DNA of 64,000 nt from Caldilineaceae bacterium (GCA_026645575.1 JAPKMW010000063.1:3319-67318), one strand, 5' to 3'. Counted from the first letter of the stretch, positions 1-9,056 are shown. Notes: generated by a model not told the origin, from the letters alone. Made by a program: numbers and translations.

Positions 1-763
1 ACTCACAGCGGATGTGGGCCATGGTCAACTCGGCCAGGGCGACATGGGACTCAATCGGTTCATCGTTGGAACTGGCCAGCACCTCGGCCTGCACCTGGCG
101 ACGGAAGTGGGTCACTTCTTCGGGGCGCTCATCAATAAGAAGGGCAATGATGCGCGTCGCTGGCGCGGTGGCGTGAATGGCTTGGGCCAGTTGTTCCAGA
201 ATTTGGGTTTTGCCCGATTGAGGCGGGGCGGCGATTAGGCCGCGGGTGCCTTTACCAATGGGGGCGATGAGTTCAACAATGCGCATGGACGGGTTGCCGC
301 CATCGCCCAGGTGAAAGCGATCGTTGGGGTCGATTGCCACGAGCTTTTCAAAGGGGGTGCGGCCGCGAAATTGCTCCGGCGTCAGGCCACTAATCGCGGT
401 GACGCTTGCCAATTGATAGCCTTTGTCACCTCGGCGAATTTCGCCGCTCACCAGGGCGCCGCTGACCAAGCCGTAGTCGCGAATCAGTTGGGCAGAGACC
501 CAGGCATCCTCGCTGGTGGGACGGTAGGAGTTTTCCGGGTCGCGCAGAAAGCCGCCGCCACGGGGAAGCAGCGCCAGAACGCCGGTGGTCAGGGGGACGG
601 CGGGTGGTGTTACCATTGGCAGGCGGCGTTCATCAACAGCCCCGTCGGCAGCCGCAGTTTTTTTGGCGCCGCGCTTTTTGCTGGCTGCCGAGGTGGTGCG
701 CGTGGGTGGCTTTTTGGTCGTTGCTCGTTTGGCGGTGGTCTTCCTGGTCGGTTTTTCGGTCAT
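1..763 (-). CDS. rho: Transcription termination factor Rho (C-terminal part outside window)
   Basis: Hexameric RNA-dependent ATPase that ends transcription. The first 254 residues are visible; the rest runs off the left edge. A Lys/Thr/Ala-rich tail (about residues 1-40) precedes the RNA-binding domain (about 58-130: GVLALLPRGGGFLRDPENSY, then a cold-shock-like barrel). The ATPase core follows with P-loop APPQSGKT (179-186) and LLIDERPEEVT (208-218). LASSNDEP and the HVALAEL stretch match the usual LASTFDEP...HVQVAEM of Rho. The P-loop has Gln-Ser where E. coli Rho has Lys-Ala (PPKAGKT). Residue spacing is nearly the same as in E. coli Rho. The start is the ATG at 763 with AGGGTG just upstream. 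Family assignment is firm; I infer normal function. Confidence 0.96.
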   Translation of the reverse strand, partial: MTEKPTRKTTAKRATTKKPPTRTTSAASKKRGAKKTAAADGAVDERRLPMVTPPAVPLTTGVLALLPRGGGFLRDPENSYRPTSEDAWVSAQLIRDYGLVSGALVSGEIRRGDKGYQLASVTAISGLTPEQFRGRTPFEKLVAIDPNDRFHLGDGGNPSMRIVELIAPIGKGTRGLIAAPPQSGKTQILEQLAQAIHATAPATRIIALLIDERPEEVTHFRRQVQAEVLASSNDEPIESHVALAELTMAHIRCE

Positions 764-830
764 GGCACCCTAAACTCAATCGTCCCTACGGGACGGGTTA
801 AAATAGCGTTTATTCCAGTTTGTTTTGCAC

Positions 831-864
831 CCTGAGGGGTGATTCACCTTGTCACCCCCTCAGG
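831..864 (-). terminator. Hairpin between the dehydratase gene and rho
   Basis: CCTGAGGGGTGA pairs with TCACCCCCTCAGG (one bulged base) just 3' of the dehydratase stop at 896. No strong T-run follows, so this may be a Rho-assisted or weak terminator, or an RNA-stabilising hairpin ahead of rho. Confidence 0.55.
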
Positions 865-895
865 AACAAATCGGCATAACGCCGAACGACGCGGT

Positions 896-2086
896 CTACG
901 CAAAGAAATCTTTATCGTCGGCATCCAGATATTTTTGGGCCGCTTTGGCGTTGAGGGTGACGCCCAGGCCGGGGCGATCCCAGACATCGATGTGGCTATC
1001 GACCACAATGGGATCAGGCAGGCCATCGACAATATCATACCACCATTCGGGGCGGGCCACCGGATATTCAAAGGCGATATAGTTCTGCGGCAAGGTGGCC
1101 GAGACTTGCACCAACGCGGCCAGGCCGATCAAGCCATCGGCGGTGCCGTGGGGCGCCATGAGTACGCCATGCAGGTCGGCATATTCAGCCACCCATTTTA
1201 ATTCGGCAATGCCGCCAATGTCGAGCGGGTCGGGGCCGATGATGCTGACGGCGCGTTTTTCGATCAACTCCTTGAAGTTGTGGCGCAGATAGATCTGCTC
1301 GCCGGTGTGAATCGGCGTCGAGGTGCTGCGCGTCACTTCGCGGTAGAGATCGGCGGAGACATGGGGGGTGTAGTCGCCGGTGATCATATCTTCCAGCCAC
1401 ATCAGGTTCAGCCCCTCGGTCGCCTTGGCCAGCTTGATCGCATCAGGCACCGTGAAGCCGGGACCGCAGTCGAGCGCCAGGCCAATTTCATCGCCCAAGA
1501 CCTCCTTGGAGGCTTCGATACAAGCCATCATGTGTTTGAAACCCTGCTCGGTGATGGTACCGGAGTTGGGGTAGCGCATCCCGGTGCGCACTTCGCTGTA
1601 GAAGAAGTTTGGCACTTGTTGCACCATCTGACTGTGATAAGCAATCCCTTGTTTGATGATTGAAAACTTTTCCGGGCGTTCCTTCATCTTTTGCATATTT
1701 TCGGCGTAATCCTGGGGGGATTGGCCCTTCATAGGAAAGCGGATGGCGCCGTTATAGACGCGCACTTTGTCGCGAATCTTGCCGCCGAGTAATTTGTAGA
1801 TGGGCAGGTTGGCCGCCTTGCCGGCAATGTCCCAGAGCGCCACTTCAATTGCGCTGACCGAACTGCCCCACGGTTTAAAGGCGCCAAAGCGGCGGATCTT
1901 GAGCATCACTCGCTCAACATTGGTCGGGTCTTCGCCCAAAATGGCGTCGCGGTAGGTCAGCACATGGGGTTTCAGGTAGGGCTTGGGCGATTCGGCCTGG
2001 CCGTAGCCGTCGATGCCTTCATCGGTTTTAATGCGGATGACCGGGTAGCCGCCGATCACGGCACATTTGAGGTCAGTGATCTTCAT
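896..2086 (-). CDS. Mandelate racemase/muconate lactonizing enzyme family protein (sugar-acid dehydratase-like)
   Basis: Enolase-superfamily enzyme of 396 aa that probably dehydrates a sugar acid such as a galactonate or gluconate type; the substrate cannot be read from sequence. The N-terminal capping domain spans about 1-115 and the (beta/alpha)7-beta barrel follows. The three metal ligands are visible as D206 (LALDCG), E232 (WLED) and E263 (HTGEQ). D286 (GPDPLD) and H313 (APHG) form the usual Asp-His dyad and K145 (FSIIKQG) is a candidate second base. The chosen ATG (MKITDLK) has AGAAGGAA about 7 nt upstream; an ATG 8 codons earlier lacks such a site. The gene stands alone between rho and a peptidase remnant. 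Dehydratase rather than racemase is an inference. Confidence 0.87.
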   Translation of the reverse strand: MKITDLKCAVIGGYPVIRIKTDEGIDGYGQAESPKPYLKPHVLTYRDAILGEDPTNVERVMLKIRRFGAFKPWGSSVSAIEVALWDIAGKAANLPIYKLLGGKIRDKVRVYNGAIRFPMKGQSPQDYAENMQKMKERPEKFSIIKQGIAYHSQMVQQVPNFFYSEVRTGMRYPNSGTITEQGFKHMMACIEASKEVLGDEIGLALDCGPGFTVPDAIKLAKATEGLNLMWLEDMITGDYTPHVSADLYREVTRSTSTPIHTGEQIYLRHNFKELIEKRAVSIIGPDPLDIGGIAELKWVAEYADLHGVLMAPHGTADGLIGLAALVQVSATLPQNYIAFEYPVARPEWWYDIVDGLPDPIVVDSHIDVWDRPGLGVTLNAKAAQKYLDADDKDFFA

Positions 2087-2316
2087 TGGTTGTTCCTTCT
2101 GTTTGCGCACTCATGCGGCTTGTATCAAGGGATAGTTCATTGGGGAAACGTCGAGTGACACGGCCTGTGATGCGCCTTTGTGTTTAAATGGAATCATGAC
2201 ATTCGTGTAATACTTACAGAGTATCATGAAGCATAACACCATCATATCACACCTTTGGCATCCAGAGAAGCCATTTTTCCGTTTATCTGCTGGGAACCAA
2301 GAGCGATTAACAAAGG

Positions 2317-2793
2317 CTAAAGGTCTGCCAACCGAATGACTGCATACCAATAATCTTGTTCTAACCAGGCTAGCAAAAATTCGTCGCGTCTAACTTCTTT
2401 GGGAGCGTCAGCGAAATATGGATCATGAAGATAGATCAGTTCATCGTCAAGCCCGGTCACAACTACTGCATGGAATGCGGGAATAGCCCAATAACTTTTC
2501 AATTCTGCCGTGTTCACAAAAACGATGATGGGTAAAGCTTGATTGAGGTAGCTATACAAGAGGTCAAGATCATCACGGCCTTTGGCTAATTCAACAGTTA
2601 CGCCAAGAGCAGCCTCTAGCTTCTTAACTTTTGAGGTAACTACCAAGCCGTTCCCGCTCGTAGCCGGTCCGTGACCGGCGTCCCCAAACGCCGGTCACGG
2701 ACCGGCTACGAGCGGGCTTAGTATTTGCGTGCAAGCCGCCAGGCAATCAGCTTCCTGGCTCTGTTGCCGGTGCAAAACGGATAACAAGGTCAT
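2317..2793 (-). pseudogene. C39-like cysteine peptidase broken by a MITE
   Basis: Two halves of one papain-like C39-type peptidase are separated by a palindromic element. The 5' half (ATG at 2793) reads MTLLSVLHRQQSQEADCLAA and contains the catalytic Cys of the ADCLAAC motif. Reading into the element gives an in-frame TGA at 2697-2695. The 3' half (2646-2317, same frame) continues with KKLEAALGVTVELAKG and the catalytic His region HAVVVTGLDDELIYLHDPYF. By comparison with C39-type domains, about 30 residues between the Cys motif and KKLEAALG are missing, so insertion was probably followed by a deletion. The 3' half could start at a TTG (2646) but would lack the nucleophile. Loss of function is inferred. 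Confidence 0.7.
2636..2722. mobile_element. MITE family A, copy 1 (right end truncated)
   Basis: The left end is GTAACTACCAAGCC. The core is a perfect 28-bp inverted repeat (2653-2680 and 2689-2716) around an 8-nt loop, and includes GCCGGTCCGTGACCGGC. The right end stops at GCTTAGTA and lacks the terminal GTTAC and the target duplication seen in copies 2-4, so the right end was lost together with part of the peptidase gene it sits in. Confidence 0.8.
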
Positions 2794-2988
2794 GGGCGCG
2801 ATCCTGGTATTGTTGAATTACCTGTAATGGCCCCTGCTTGGGCCAACCTTGTGCTAACTCATAAACAATTTCCATTCGTACGGATCCTTTGCCATAGGAG
2901 AAGCGTCAACTTTGGGAGGAGGGTGCTTGACCACAGTATACCATACCTCATCACGGCCAGCGAGTTTTGTCAAACGATCCGTGACCAT
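2747..2988 (-). other. Two overlapping small ORFs upstream of the peptidase remnant
   Basis: Read on the minus strand, 2988-2854 encodes 44 aa (starts MVTDRLTKLAGRDEVWYT) and 2875-2747 encodes 42 aa (starts MEIVYELAQGWPKQGPLQ). They overlap each other by 22 nt and the second overlaps the peptidase start by 47 nt. They could be translationally coupled small genes, or decayed remains of one frameshifted gene. I recognise no family. MITE copy 2 lies just upstream, so a longer 5' part may be lost. Confidence 0.3.
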
Positions 2989-3071
2989 TTTGAGCAAAAA
3001 GTGAACAATTTTCGGTCTGGCAACCGTTGCGTCGCAGTGCTACCCTGGTTGCATCATCATCAATCCAGTTG

Positions 3072-3166
3072 GTAACTATTCAGCCCGCTCCTAGCCGCGC
3101 CTGAGAGGCAACCGGTGATCGGCGCCAGTCACGGACTGGCTGAGAGCGGTCAGGCTGAATAGTTAC
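3072..3166. mobile_element. MITE family A, copy 2, with 8-bp target duplication
   Basis: A 95-bp element with 14-bp perfect terminal inverted repeats (GTAACTATTCAGCC and its complement GGCTGAATAGTTAC). It is flanked directly on both sides by TCCAGTTG (3064-3071 and 3167-3174), an exact 8-bp target duplication. The interior carries the family core CCAGTCACGGACTGGCT, but the left arm has diverged. No coding capacity, so it must have moved in trans. Confidence 0.85.
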
Positions 3167-3195
3167 TCCAGTTGAACCAGAAAAAGGAGTTTCCG

Positions 3196-3618
3196 ATGAG
3201 TCAAAGTCTCGCCACCATTACCGCCATTTACGAAGCCTTCGGCAAAGGTGACATCCCAACCATTCTCAGCCACATGGCCGACGATGTGCAGTGGGAAGCA
3301 TGGGCCGATAACACGGCGCAGCAGGCCGGCGTCCCCTGGTTGCAGGCGCGTCAGGGCAAAGAAGGGGTGTTGGCCTTTTTCCAATACCTGGGCACGCAGA
3401 TGCAGATCAAGGATTTTCAGGTACTGTCGATCATGGCAGGCGACAATCAGGTAGCCGTCGAGTTTGTGATTGAGGTTGCCTTGCCGGCTTTGGGTACTCA
3501 TTACCGCGACGAAGAAATTCACCTGTGGACTTTAAATGCTGCGGGCAAAGTGACCCGTCTGCGCCATTATACGGACACAGCCAAACATATAGCGGCGGCC
3601 CGGAAGATGGTTGGGTAA
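3196..3618 (+). CDS. SnoaL-like / nuclear transport factor 2 family protein
   Basis: A 140-aa cone-shaped alpha+beta barrel protein related to ketosteroid isomerase and SnoaL. N-terminal helices (TITAIYEAFGKGDIPTILSH) are followed by VQWEAW and a C-terminal sheet with IHLWTLNAAGKVTRLRHYTD. Members are often small-molecule isomerases, cyclases or binding proteins; no specific substrate can be assigned. The ATG at 3196 has AAAGGAG 7 nt upstream and beats an in-frame ATG eight codons earlier. MITE copy 2 and its target duplication end about 20 bp before the start, so the native promoter may have been separated from the gene. It converges with the next gene, 29 bp away. Confidence 0.85.
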   Translation: MSQSLATITAIYEAFGKGDIPTILSHMADDVQWEAWADNTAQQAGVPWLQARQGKEGVLAFFQYLGTQMQIKDFQVLSIMAGDNQVAVEFVIEVALPALGTHYRDEEIHLWTLNAAGKVTRLRHYTDTAKHIAAARKMVG

Positions 3619-3647
3619 GCGAGCGCTGGAGCATAGCGTCTCGCCGC

Positions 3648-5393
3648 TCATAGGGCAAAGACGCGAAAGCCTTGATTGCCAAAGCAATAGATCACAAAGA
3701 GCGCAATCTGCGCTTCGGGATATTCCTGGCGCAGCCCCTGAGCATAGCCATGAATTTGTTCGGTATCTTCGGCTTGCAGGGCGAAACGATCAATTTTGAT
3801 CTTCTCGCTCTGCGCCTTGCTGTTGGAGAAATAGTTGAACTCGATCACCCAGCGCATCCCGGCAAAGCGTTCATGGTACTTGCCGACAAATTCTAAGCCT
3901 GCTCTGAGCTTGCCGAATGGGTCGCTCTTTCCCTGCGGATAAGAGCGTTCCATATTCCAGGTAAACCAGCGGGAGAGATAGCGGCTACAGAGTTCAAAGA
4001 AGGTGGAACGATAAAAGTTCTCATTCACTTGCTGAAAGATCACCTCGGGAAATTGGGAGATGTATTCCTGCCAGTAGCCGGTGAAAAGCGCTTCGAGGTT
4101 GGGGCTATTGATAAAGTCCTGCATGATCGCGCCATAGCGCGTTGAGACATCAATGTGGTGGATTTCGTTGAAGTATTCAACAAACATCTGGCGCACATTC
4201 AGATTGGGCAAACAAAGATTGAAATCATCGAAGCGGGTCAACATACCCAAGTAAAAAAAGGAGATGGGGAAGAAGCCAGGATTAAAAAACTGGCGCATGT
4301 CGAACGATTCCAGTAAAAAGACATCGTCATAGAGAATCTGATTGTGGAGGGTTAGTTGATCGACAAAGGCTGCGGTCAATTGGGGATTCGAACCGGTCAA
4401 CCGCCGTACCCAAGCCAGGTCCACTTTCAAATTCGGGTCGATGAGCCGCTTGGGAAAGGTGCGATATTGGGTGAGGTAATTGAGAAAATAGATCAGGATC
4501 GTTGAGTTGTAAAGCGCCTCGCCCTTGATGTCAACAAAATGATAACCGTCATAGTTGTTCTTAATCACGGTGTTTACTTCGTTGCGCGTGGCTGGGTCGA
4601 AGGCGTAATCCTGGTAAATCGCATCCAGCAGACGATCCACCTCACGTTGCGTAAAGCCCAACATATTTTCAAAAGCCGGGACCAAGGTCAGAAAGGAGGC
4701 GATATTAAAGGCCGAGGCCAATTCATCGATCGTGATCGGCAAGACGCCGGTAATAAAAATAGTAACCACTGCCCCGCTTTCGCGCCCGGCCTTTAGTGTC
4801 TTAAAAAAGGTCTTGAGAAAGCCATCCGAAGCCACTAGCTCGCGATAGAGCAGATCCTGATTGCTGGTAATCAACTGATTGGCAAAGTTATCATACTCGT
4901 CGATGATCACATAGACAGGCGGTAAGCGATTGGTTGCTATATAGTTGAGCAGGTGATTGAGGTTATCAGAGACGGGTGCATCTAAGGGCATCTCTGGCAT
5001 GTCTGCCAGGAGATCCGCATATTCCGTACGCAGTAAACTGAGTGTACTATTACAATGGCGGCGGAAACTGCGTTCGATCGCTTTGACGTTATCGCCAACA
5101 TCAATCACCGAAAAATTAAAAAAGAGAACCAGGTATTGATTATGATCGGGCGTTGGGTTTTGCCCAATCCAGGTCTGACTGAAGAGTTCGTCAAAATGAT
5201 CAGCCTGGTTCACGTCATAATAGTAGCGTAAAATGGAACAGAACATTGATTTACCAAAGCGGCGCGGGCGGAGAAAGACCGGGTTTTTCACCTGTTCCAG
5301 TTTGGCAATATATTCGGTTTTATCAACAAAATAGCCATGCTCGCGCACCAGCGCCGCATAGTTCGATTCGCCGTAGATCACCCGTTTGTTCAT
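3648..5393 (-). CDS. AAA-ATPase-like protein with C-terminal PD-(D/E)xK nuclease-like domain
   Basis: A 581-aa protein with the architecture AAA-ATPase-like (PF09820 type) plus a PD-(D/E)xK nuclease-fold tail (DUF1703 type), a common orphan family in Chloroflexota and Bacteroidota. N-terminal MNKRVIYGESNYAALVREHG and YFVDKT precede the P-loop variant RPRRFGKS (42-49). The Walker B-like YVIIDEYDN lies near 168. In the C-terminal domain the expected E-x-K appears as E518-F-N520, so the nuclease may be inactive. Residues 490-499 (SDPFGKLRAG) look like a translated dispersed repeat. The ATG at 5393 is preferred over a GTG four codons earlier that abuts AGGGAA. It lies 33 bp downstream of the BTAD regulator on the same strand and could be co-transcribed. 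The biological role is unknown. Confidence 0.85.
   Translation of the reverse strand: MNKRVIYGESNYAALVREHGYFVDKTEYIAKLEQVKNPVFLRPRRFGKSMFCSILRYYYDVNQADHFDELFSQTWIGQNPTPDHNQYLVLFFNFSVIDVGDNVKAIERSFRRHCNSTLSLLRTEYADLLADMPEMPLDAPVSDNLNHLLNYIATNRLPPVYVIIDEYDNFANQLITSNQDLLYRELVASDGFLKTFFKTLKAGRESGAVVTIFITGVLPITIDELASAFNIASFLTLVPAFENMLGFTQREVDRLLDAIYQDYAFDPATRNEVNTVIKNNYDGYHFVDIKGEALYNSTILIYFLNYLTQYRTFPKRLIDPNLKVDLAWVRRLTGSNPQLTAAFVDQLTLHNQILYDDVFLLESFDMRQFFNPGFFPISFFYLGMLTRFDDFNLCLPNLNVRQMFVEYFNEIHHIDVSTRYGAIMQDFINSPNLEALFTGYWQEYISQFPEVIFQQVNENFYRSTFFELCSRYLSRWFTWNMERSYPQGKSDPFGKLRAGLEFVGKYHERFAGMRWVIEFNYFSNSKAQSEKIKIDRFALQAEDTEQIHGYAQGLRQEYPEAQIALFVIYCFGNQGFRVFAL
3898..3927. repeat. REP-like repeat carried in frame inside a coding sequence
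   Basis: Contains CTGAGCTTGCCGAATGGG, related to the dispersed repeat with core CTGAGCTTGTCGAA that is widespread in bacterial genomes. Here it stays in frame and adds SDPFGKLRAG to the protein at 3648-5393. Only one copy is visible in this window. Confidence 0.5.
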
Positions 5394-5426
5394 AGTGCAA
5401 AACACTTCCCTGCTTCTGACTCGTCA

Positions 5427-8400
5427 TCAACCAGGGGGAGTATAGCACAAACGACGTAATTCATCCAGCAACGCCTTTGCCTCTTGTAGATCGCGCGTAT
5501 CGAAGCCTTCGGTGAACCAGCCGTAGACCGGCGCTAACAAGTGGTACGCGTCCTCAATCTTGCCCTGCCCCTGCCACAGGCGCGCCAGACTGGTAGCGGC
5601 GCGCAGTTCGAGTGATTTGGCTCCTTGCTGGCGCGCAATGGCGAGGGCTTGTTGGAAGTTGGCTTCGGCTTCGTATGCTGCATCGATCTGCTCCTGGCTT
5701 TTGAGCAATAGCAATTCTCCGCGTAGGCGATAAAGTTCAGCATCCCAATGGCGATCATCGCGCCGTATCTCATCGGTGAAAGTTTCGGCAATAACCTGCA
5801 ACCCCTGCTCCGCCGCCCCCGCCATTCGATACCCATCCGCCAATAACGAAAGAAAATAGCCTTTGATCCATCTGCTGCCAAGGGAACGATGAAATTCTAA
5901 CGCCGCTTGCAATTGTGTCAGTCCACGCGCAATGTCACCTTGTTGGGTCAACGCCCAGCCTTGATAGATCATGGTTTGGGCGCTGATCCACTGAAAGCCT
6001 TGCTTATTGGCCGTAGCAAGCAGCGGTTCTGAATAGTGCCAAAGCAATGGTAAGTCCTTGCAATATTGACAAACCAACACGGCAAAATTCTCGACGTAAG
6101 CCAGTGAAAACGGATGTCCATTCTTTTGCCCAATGACAATACCTTCGTTTAGCCGCTGTAACGCCTGTTCCGGGTAACCAAGCATCCAGAGTGCAAACGC
6201 CAGAAGCGCATATGCAGTAACCCCTTGATCGTGGCCGTAAAGATAGATATGATTTTTATGGTGAGCGGGGTTATAAAGGGCAATTGCCTGTTCAAGATGA
6301 AACCGCGCTTCTTGCGGCTGCCCCAGATGAAAGAGCGGCAATCCTAGATTGCGATGGGCTAAACACAAAAGGTTTGCATCCTGAGCCGTATCGGCAACTT
6401 GAAACAATAACTGGGCGTAATGGAGCGCCTGGCGTTGTCGATTGTTGGTATTGTGATACGCGAATAAGCCCCAAAGCACCTGGGTGTATTGGGCCGAAAG
6501 ACCCACTTCGCGATATAACTTTTCTGCCGTTTCATACACAGCCAACACATGCGGCGACCAATAACCGTAAACAACAAGAACCGCTGGGCCAAGAATGAGG
6601 CGTAAAGCTAATTCTAATTGTTTGCGTTCATTGTTTTCCGGTAAATGAACCAATAACGTCAACGCGTGCCTGAGATGCCCGATTGCTTCTTGATTTGCCA
6701 ACAGACGCGCTGCCCGTTCACCGGCCATGCGCAGGTAAGTGATTGCCTGCTCAATCATGCCTGCTTCTTCAAAATGGCGAGCCAACTCACCGGCCACGGT
6801 TTCGGGTTGCGCGCGGTAGAGCACGGCAAGCTTCACGCCAATCTGTTCATGGAGAATGCCACGATCGACTACGTCCAACTGTTGATAGAGATAACGTTGA
6901 AAAAGAACATGCCCAAATTGATAGCGCGAGATGCGCTCTGTTGCCAGACGCTGAATACCGCGCGCTCGCACCAGTTGATGCCGCCGATCAGCCAATTCGC
7001 TCAACTGCCGCACCGTTTCCGCTTCGCTGCTGCCCAGCACACGAGCCACGACCTCCGCCGTGAAAAACTCCCCCTCAACGCTGGCTACTTGCAACAGGCG
7101 TTGCAACGGTGTGGATAGACGTCCCATTCGTTCCGCAATCACCGCCTCAACGCGTGCGGGCAGGCGTTCCCACGCCAGGCGCTCGCCCGTCACCCAGTGG
7201 CCATCGCTATCGCGGTGTAGATCGCCCCGCTCCTGCATACCGCGCAGTAATTCGATGGTGAAGAGCGGGTGGCCTGCCGTTTGGTGGTAGAGCAGGGCGC
7301 GAAACGCTGCATCCAGCCGGTTTGGCTCGCGATCCAGGAGTGAATCCACAAAAGCGCGCCCCTCACTTTGGTTCAGGTCAATCTCGATCTCACCAAAGGT
7401 GCGCTTCAGTTCGTTCAGCACTGGTTCCAACGGGTGTCTTTCCCCATTCCGTCCTAGATGAACCTCGTTGGCGCGGAACATCCCAACTAGCACGATGCGA
7501 TAGCCGGCAAGTTGGCGCGCCAGGTGAAAGAGCAATTGGATCGAGCCGTTGTCCGCCCATTGCAAATCATCAATGAGCAGGAGTAAGGGGTGTTGTTGCG
7601 CCACCTGTTGCAATAGGGTCGCCACCTGCCGCAAGAGCTGCTCCTGACGGGGCTGCGGGATGGCCGTGGCTGCACTTTTGTGTTGGAGAATGGCGGCAAG
7701 TTGAGTGGGTAACGCGGGTGCTTGCCCAGCCATGTCGTCTGCCCGTTGCACCAGGGGTGCGGCAGTGAGCAGCGAGTCGATCAGATCCGGTGCGACTTCA
7801 CACAGGGCTTGAAGCGCCAGCGGCGCCGCCCGCCAAAGCCGCAGCGCATGATCACGTGTCAGCGCACCGGCCAGCAAGCGCGACTCGACCGCCCCCGTCA
7901 GCAGTTCCAAAATTTCACAAAAGGGTAAATAGGGGTCGCCACTACCGGCCTGCGCATTGCAGTTGCCGCAGGCCACCAACAGATCCGGCAGACGCACCTG
8001 GGCGCGCTGGGCAAACGCGGCCGCCAGCGCTGTCTTCCCTTGCCCAGCCTCGCCGGTGATAAAGACAAGGGCGCCTTGGCCCTGTTGCGCTTGTGCTAAC
8101 CAATGATCCAGACGCGCCAATTCCATATCCCGCGCCACCAGCACCGACGTCTTAGCCGCTTGCGTTTGCGGCGTTGCGAAAAAGGCCGGTAACGGGGCAA
8201 AGCGCGGCGGGCTTGCGGTTGGGATTCGATTCAGGGGCAGCGTCGGTTGGCTAATCTGTTGATAGAGGGCAAGGGTTTCGGCGGCGGGGTTAACGCCTAG
8301 CTCATCCGCCAGAATTTGGCGACACCGTTCAAATTGCGCCAACGCCTCGCGCCGTTTGCCGCTGCCGGCAAAGAGTTGCATCAAGTGGCGATGCGTCTCT

Positions 8401-8996
8401 TCGGCGGTCGGCTCCAGTTCGACGATCCGTTGCAAGGCGCTGATCGCCTGCGCCACCGCTTGTTGCGCCAAGTGATAATTCGCCAACTGCGTCCAGGCTT
8501 CCACCACCTCCCGTTGCAACCGCTCGCGACGAAGCAGGAGCCACTCTTCAAAGCGATCACTGTCCACCAACGTAAAGCCGTCGAGCAGTGGACCGCGGTA
8601 ATAGGTCAATCCTTGCTGTAAGCGCTCTTGCCAGGGCTGATCGCTGGCGGTGGCGTGCAAGGCGCTGGTCAGGTAGGTGAAATCAGACCAGCACGTTTCG
8701 TGGGCAAGAAACTGGATTGCATCGTTTTCAACACGCAGAAAGGGCGGTTTTTCGGCGCCGCTCGCCAGGATTTTCCGCAGGTTGGATAACGCATGGCGCA
8801 AATAGGTCAGAGCGGCGCTATCGGAGTAATCCGGCCAGAGTAGACCCGCTAACTTGGCGCGCGTATGGGAGCGGTCGGCCTCCACCACCAGATAGGCCAG
8901 CAAAGCCCGCGCCTTGTCGGAGCGAAAACCGGTGACAGGCACGCCATCCAGACGAACATCGAATGACCCAAGCAGGGATAGGGTGAGTTGCGGCAT
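5427..8996 (-). CDS. BTAD-domain transcriptional activator with AAA ATPase and TPR (AfsR/SARP-like)
   Basis: A 1189-aa regulator. It has an OmpR-type winged helix (about 1-95: LSLLGSFDVRLDGVPV, ARALLAYLVVEADRSHTRA, LAGLLWPDYSD), a BTAD helical domain (about 100-250, ending ILADELGVNPAAETLALY), and a STAND-type AAA module with Walker A GEAGQGKT (315-322) and Walker B LLLLIDDLQWAD (about 485). A long C-terminal helical TPR region follows (LCLAHRNLGLPLFHLGQPQE, LRLILGP, LARLWQGQGKIEDAYHLL). Such proteins activate transcription in response to ATP or protein partners. The ATG at 8996 begins the winged helix directly; no Shine-Dalgarno sequence is evident. Divergent to the 76-aa gene at 9122, with phased direct repeats between them that look like its operator. 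Confidence 0.93.
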   Translation of the reverse strand: MPQLTLSLLGSFDVRLDGVPVTGFRSDKARALLAYLVVEADRSHTRAKLAGLLWPDYSDSAALTYLRHALSNLRKILASGAEKPPFLRVENDAIQFLAHETCWSDFTYLTSALHATASDQPWQERLQQGLTYYRGPLLDGFTLVDSDRFEEWLLLRRERLQREVVEAWTQLANYHLAQQAVAQAISALQRIVELEPTAEETHRHLMQLFAGSGKRREALAQFERCRQILADELGVNPAAETLALYQQISQPTLPLNRIPTASPPRFAPLPAFFATPQTQAAKTSVLVARDMELARLDHWLAQAQQGQGALVFITGEAGQGKTALAAAFAQRAQVRLPDLLVACGNCNAQAGSGDPYLPFCEILELLTGAVESRLLAGALTRDHALRLWRAAPLALQALCEVAPDLIDSLLTAAPLVQRADDMAGQAPALPTQLAAILQHKSAATAIPQPRQEQLLRQVATLLQQVAQQHPLLLLIDDLQWADNGSIQLLFHLARQLAGYRIVLVGMFRANEVHLGRNGERHPLEPVLNELKRTFGEIEIDLNQSEGRAFVDSLLDREPNRLDAAFRALLYHQTAGHPLFTIELLRGMQERGDLHRDSDGHWVTGERLAWERLPARVEAVIAERMGRLSTPLQRLLQVASVEGEFFTAEVVARVLGSSEAETVRQLSELADRRHQLVRARGIQRLATERISRYQFGHVLFQRYLYQQLDVVDRGILHEQIGVKLAVLYRAQPETVAGELARHFEEAGMIEQAITYLRMAGERAARLLANQEAIGHLRHALTLLVHLPENNERKQLELALRLILGPAVLVVYGYWSPHVLAVYETAEKLYREVGLSAQYTQVLWGLFAYHNTNNRQRQALHYAQLLFQVADTAQDANLLCLAHRNLGLPLFHLGQPQEARFHLEQAIALYNPAHHKNHIYLYGHDQGVTAYALLAFALWMLGYPEQALQRLNEGIVIGQKNGHPFSLAYVENFAVLVCQYCKDLPLLWHYSEPLLATANKQGFQWISAQTMIYQGWALTQQGDIARGLTQLQAALEFHRSLGSRWIKGYFLSLLADGYRMAGAAEQGLQVIAETFTDEIRRDDRHWDAELYRLRGELLLLKSQEQIDAAYEAEANFQQALAIARQQGAKSLELRAATSLARLWQGQGKIEDAYHLLAPVYGWFTEGFDTRDLQEAKALLDELRRLCYTPPG

Positions 8997-9056
8997 GAAA
9001 TGATTATAAGTTGACAATTGGTTGCTGTCAATCGGAAAAAGTGGGCAACCGCTACA

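Noticed and set aside
2111..2350. Possible 79-aa minus-strand gene upstream of the dehydratase
   Set aside because: No ribosome-binding site, no conserved pattern, and it runs into the peptidase remnant.
2654..2716. Family A hairpin as a terminator of the peptidase gene
   Set aside because: It lies inside the coding frame and matches mobile copies with target duplications, so a terminator role is secondary at best.
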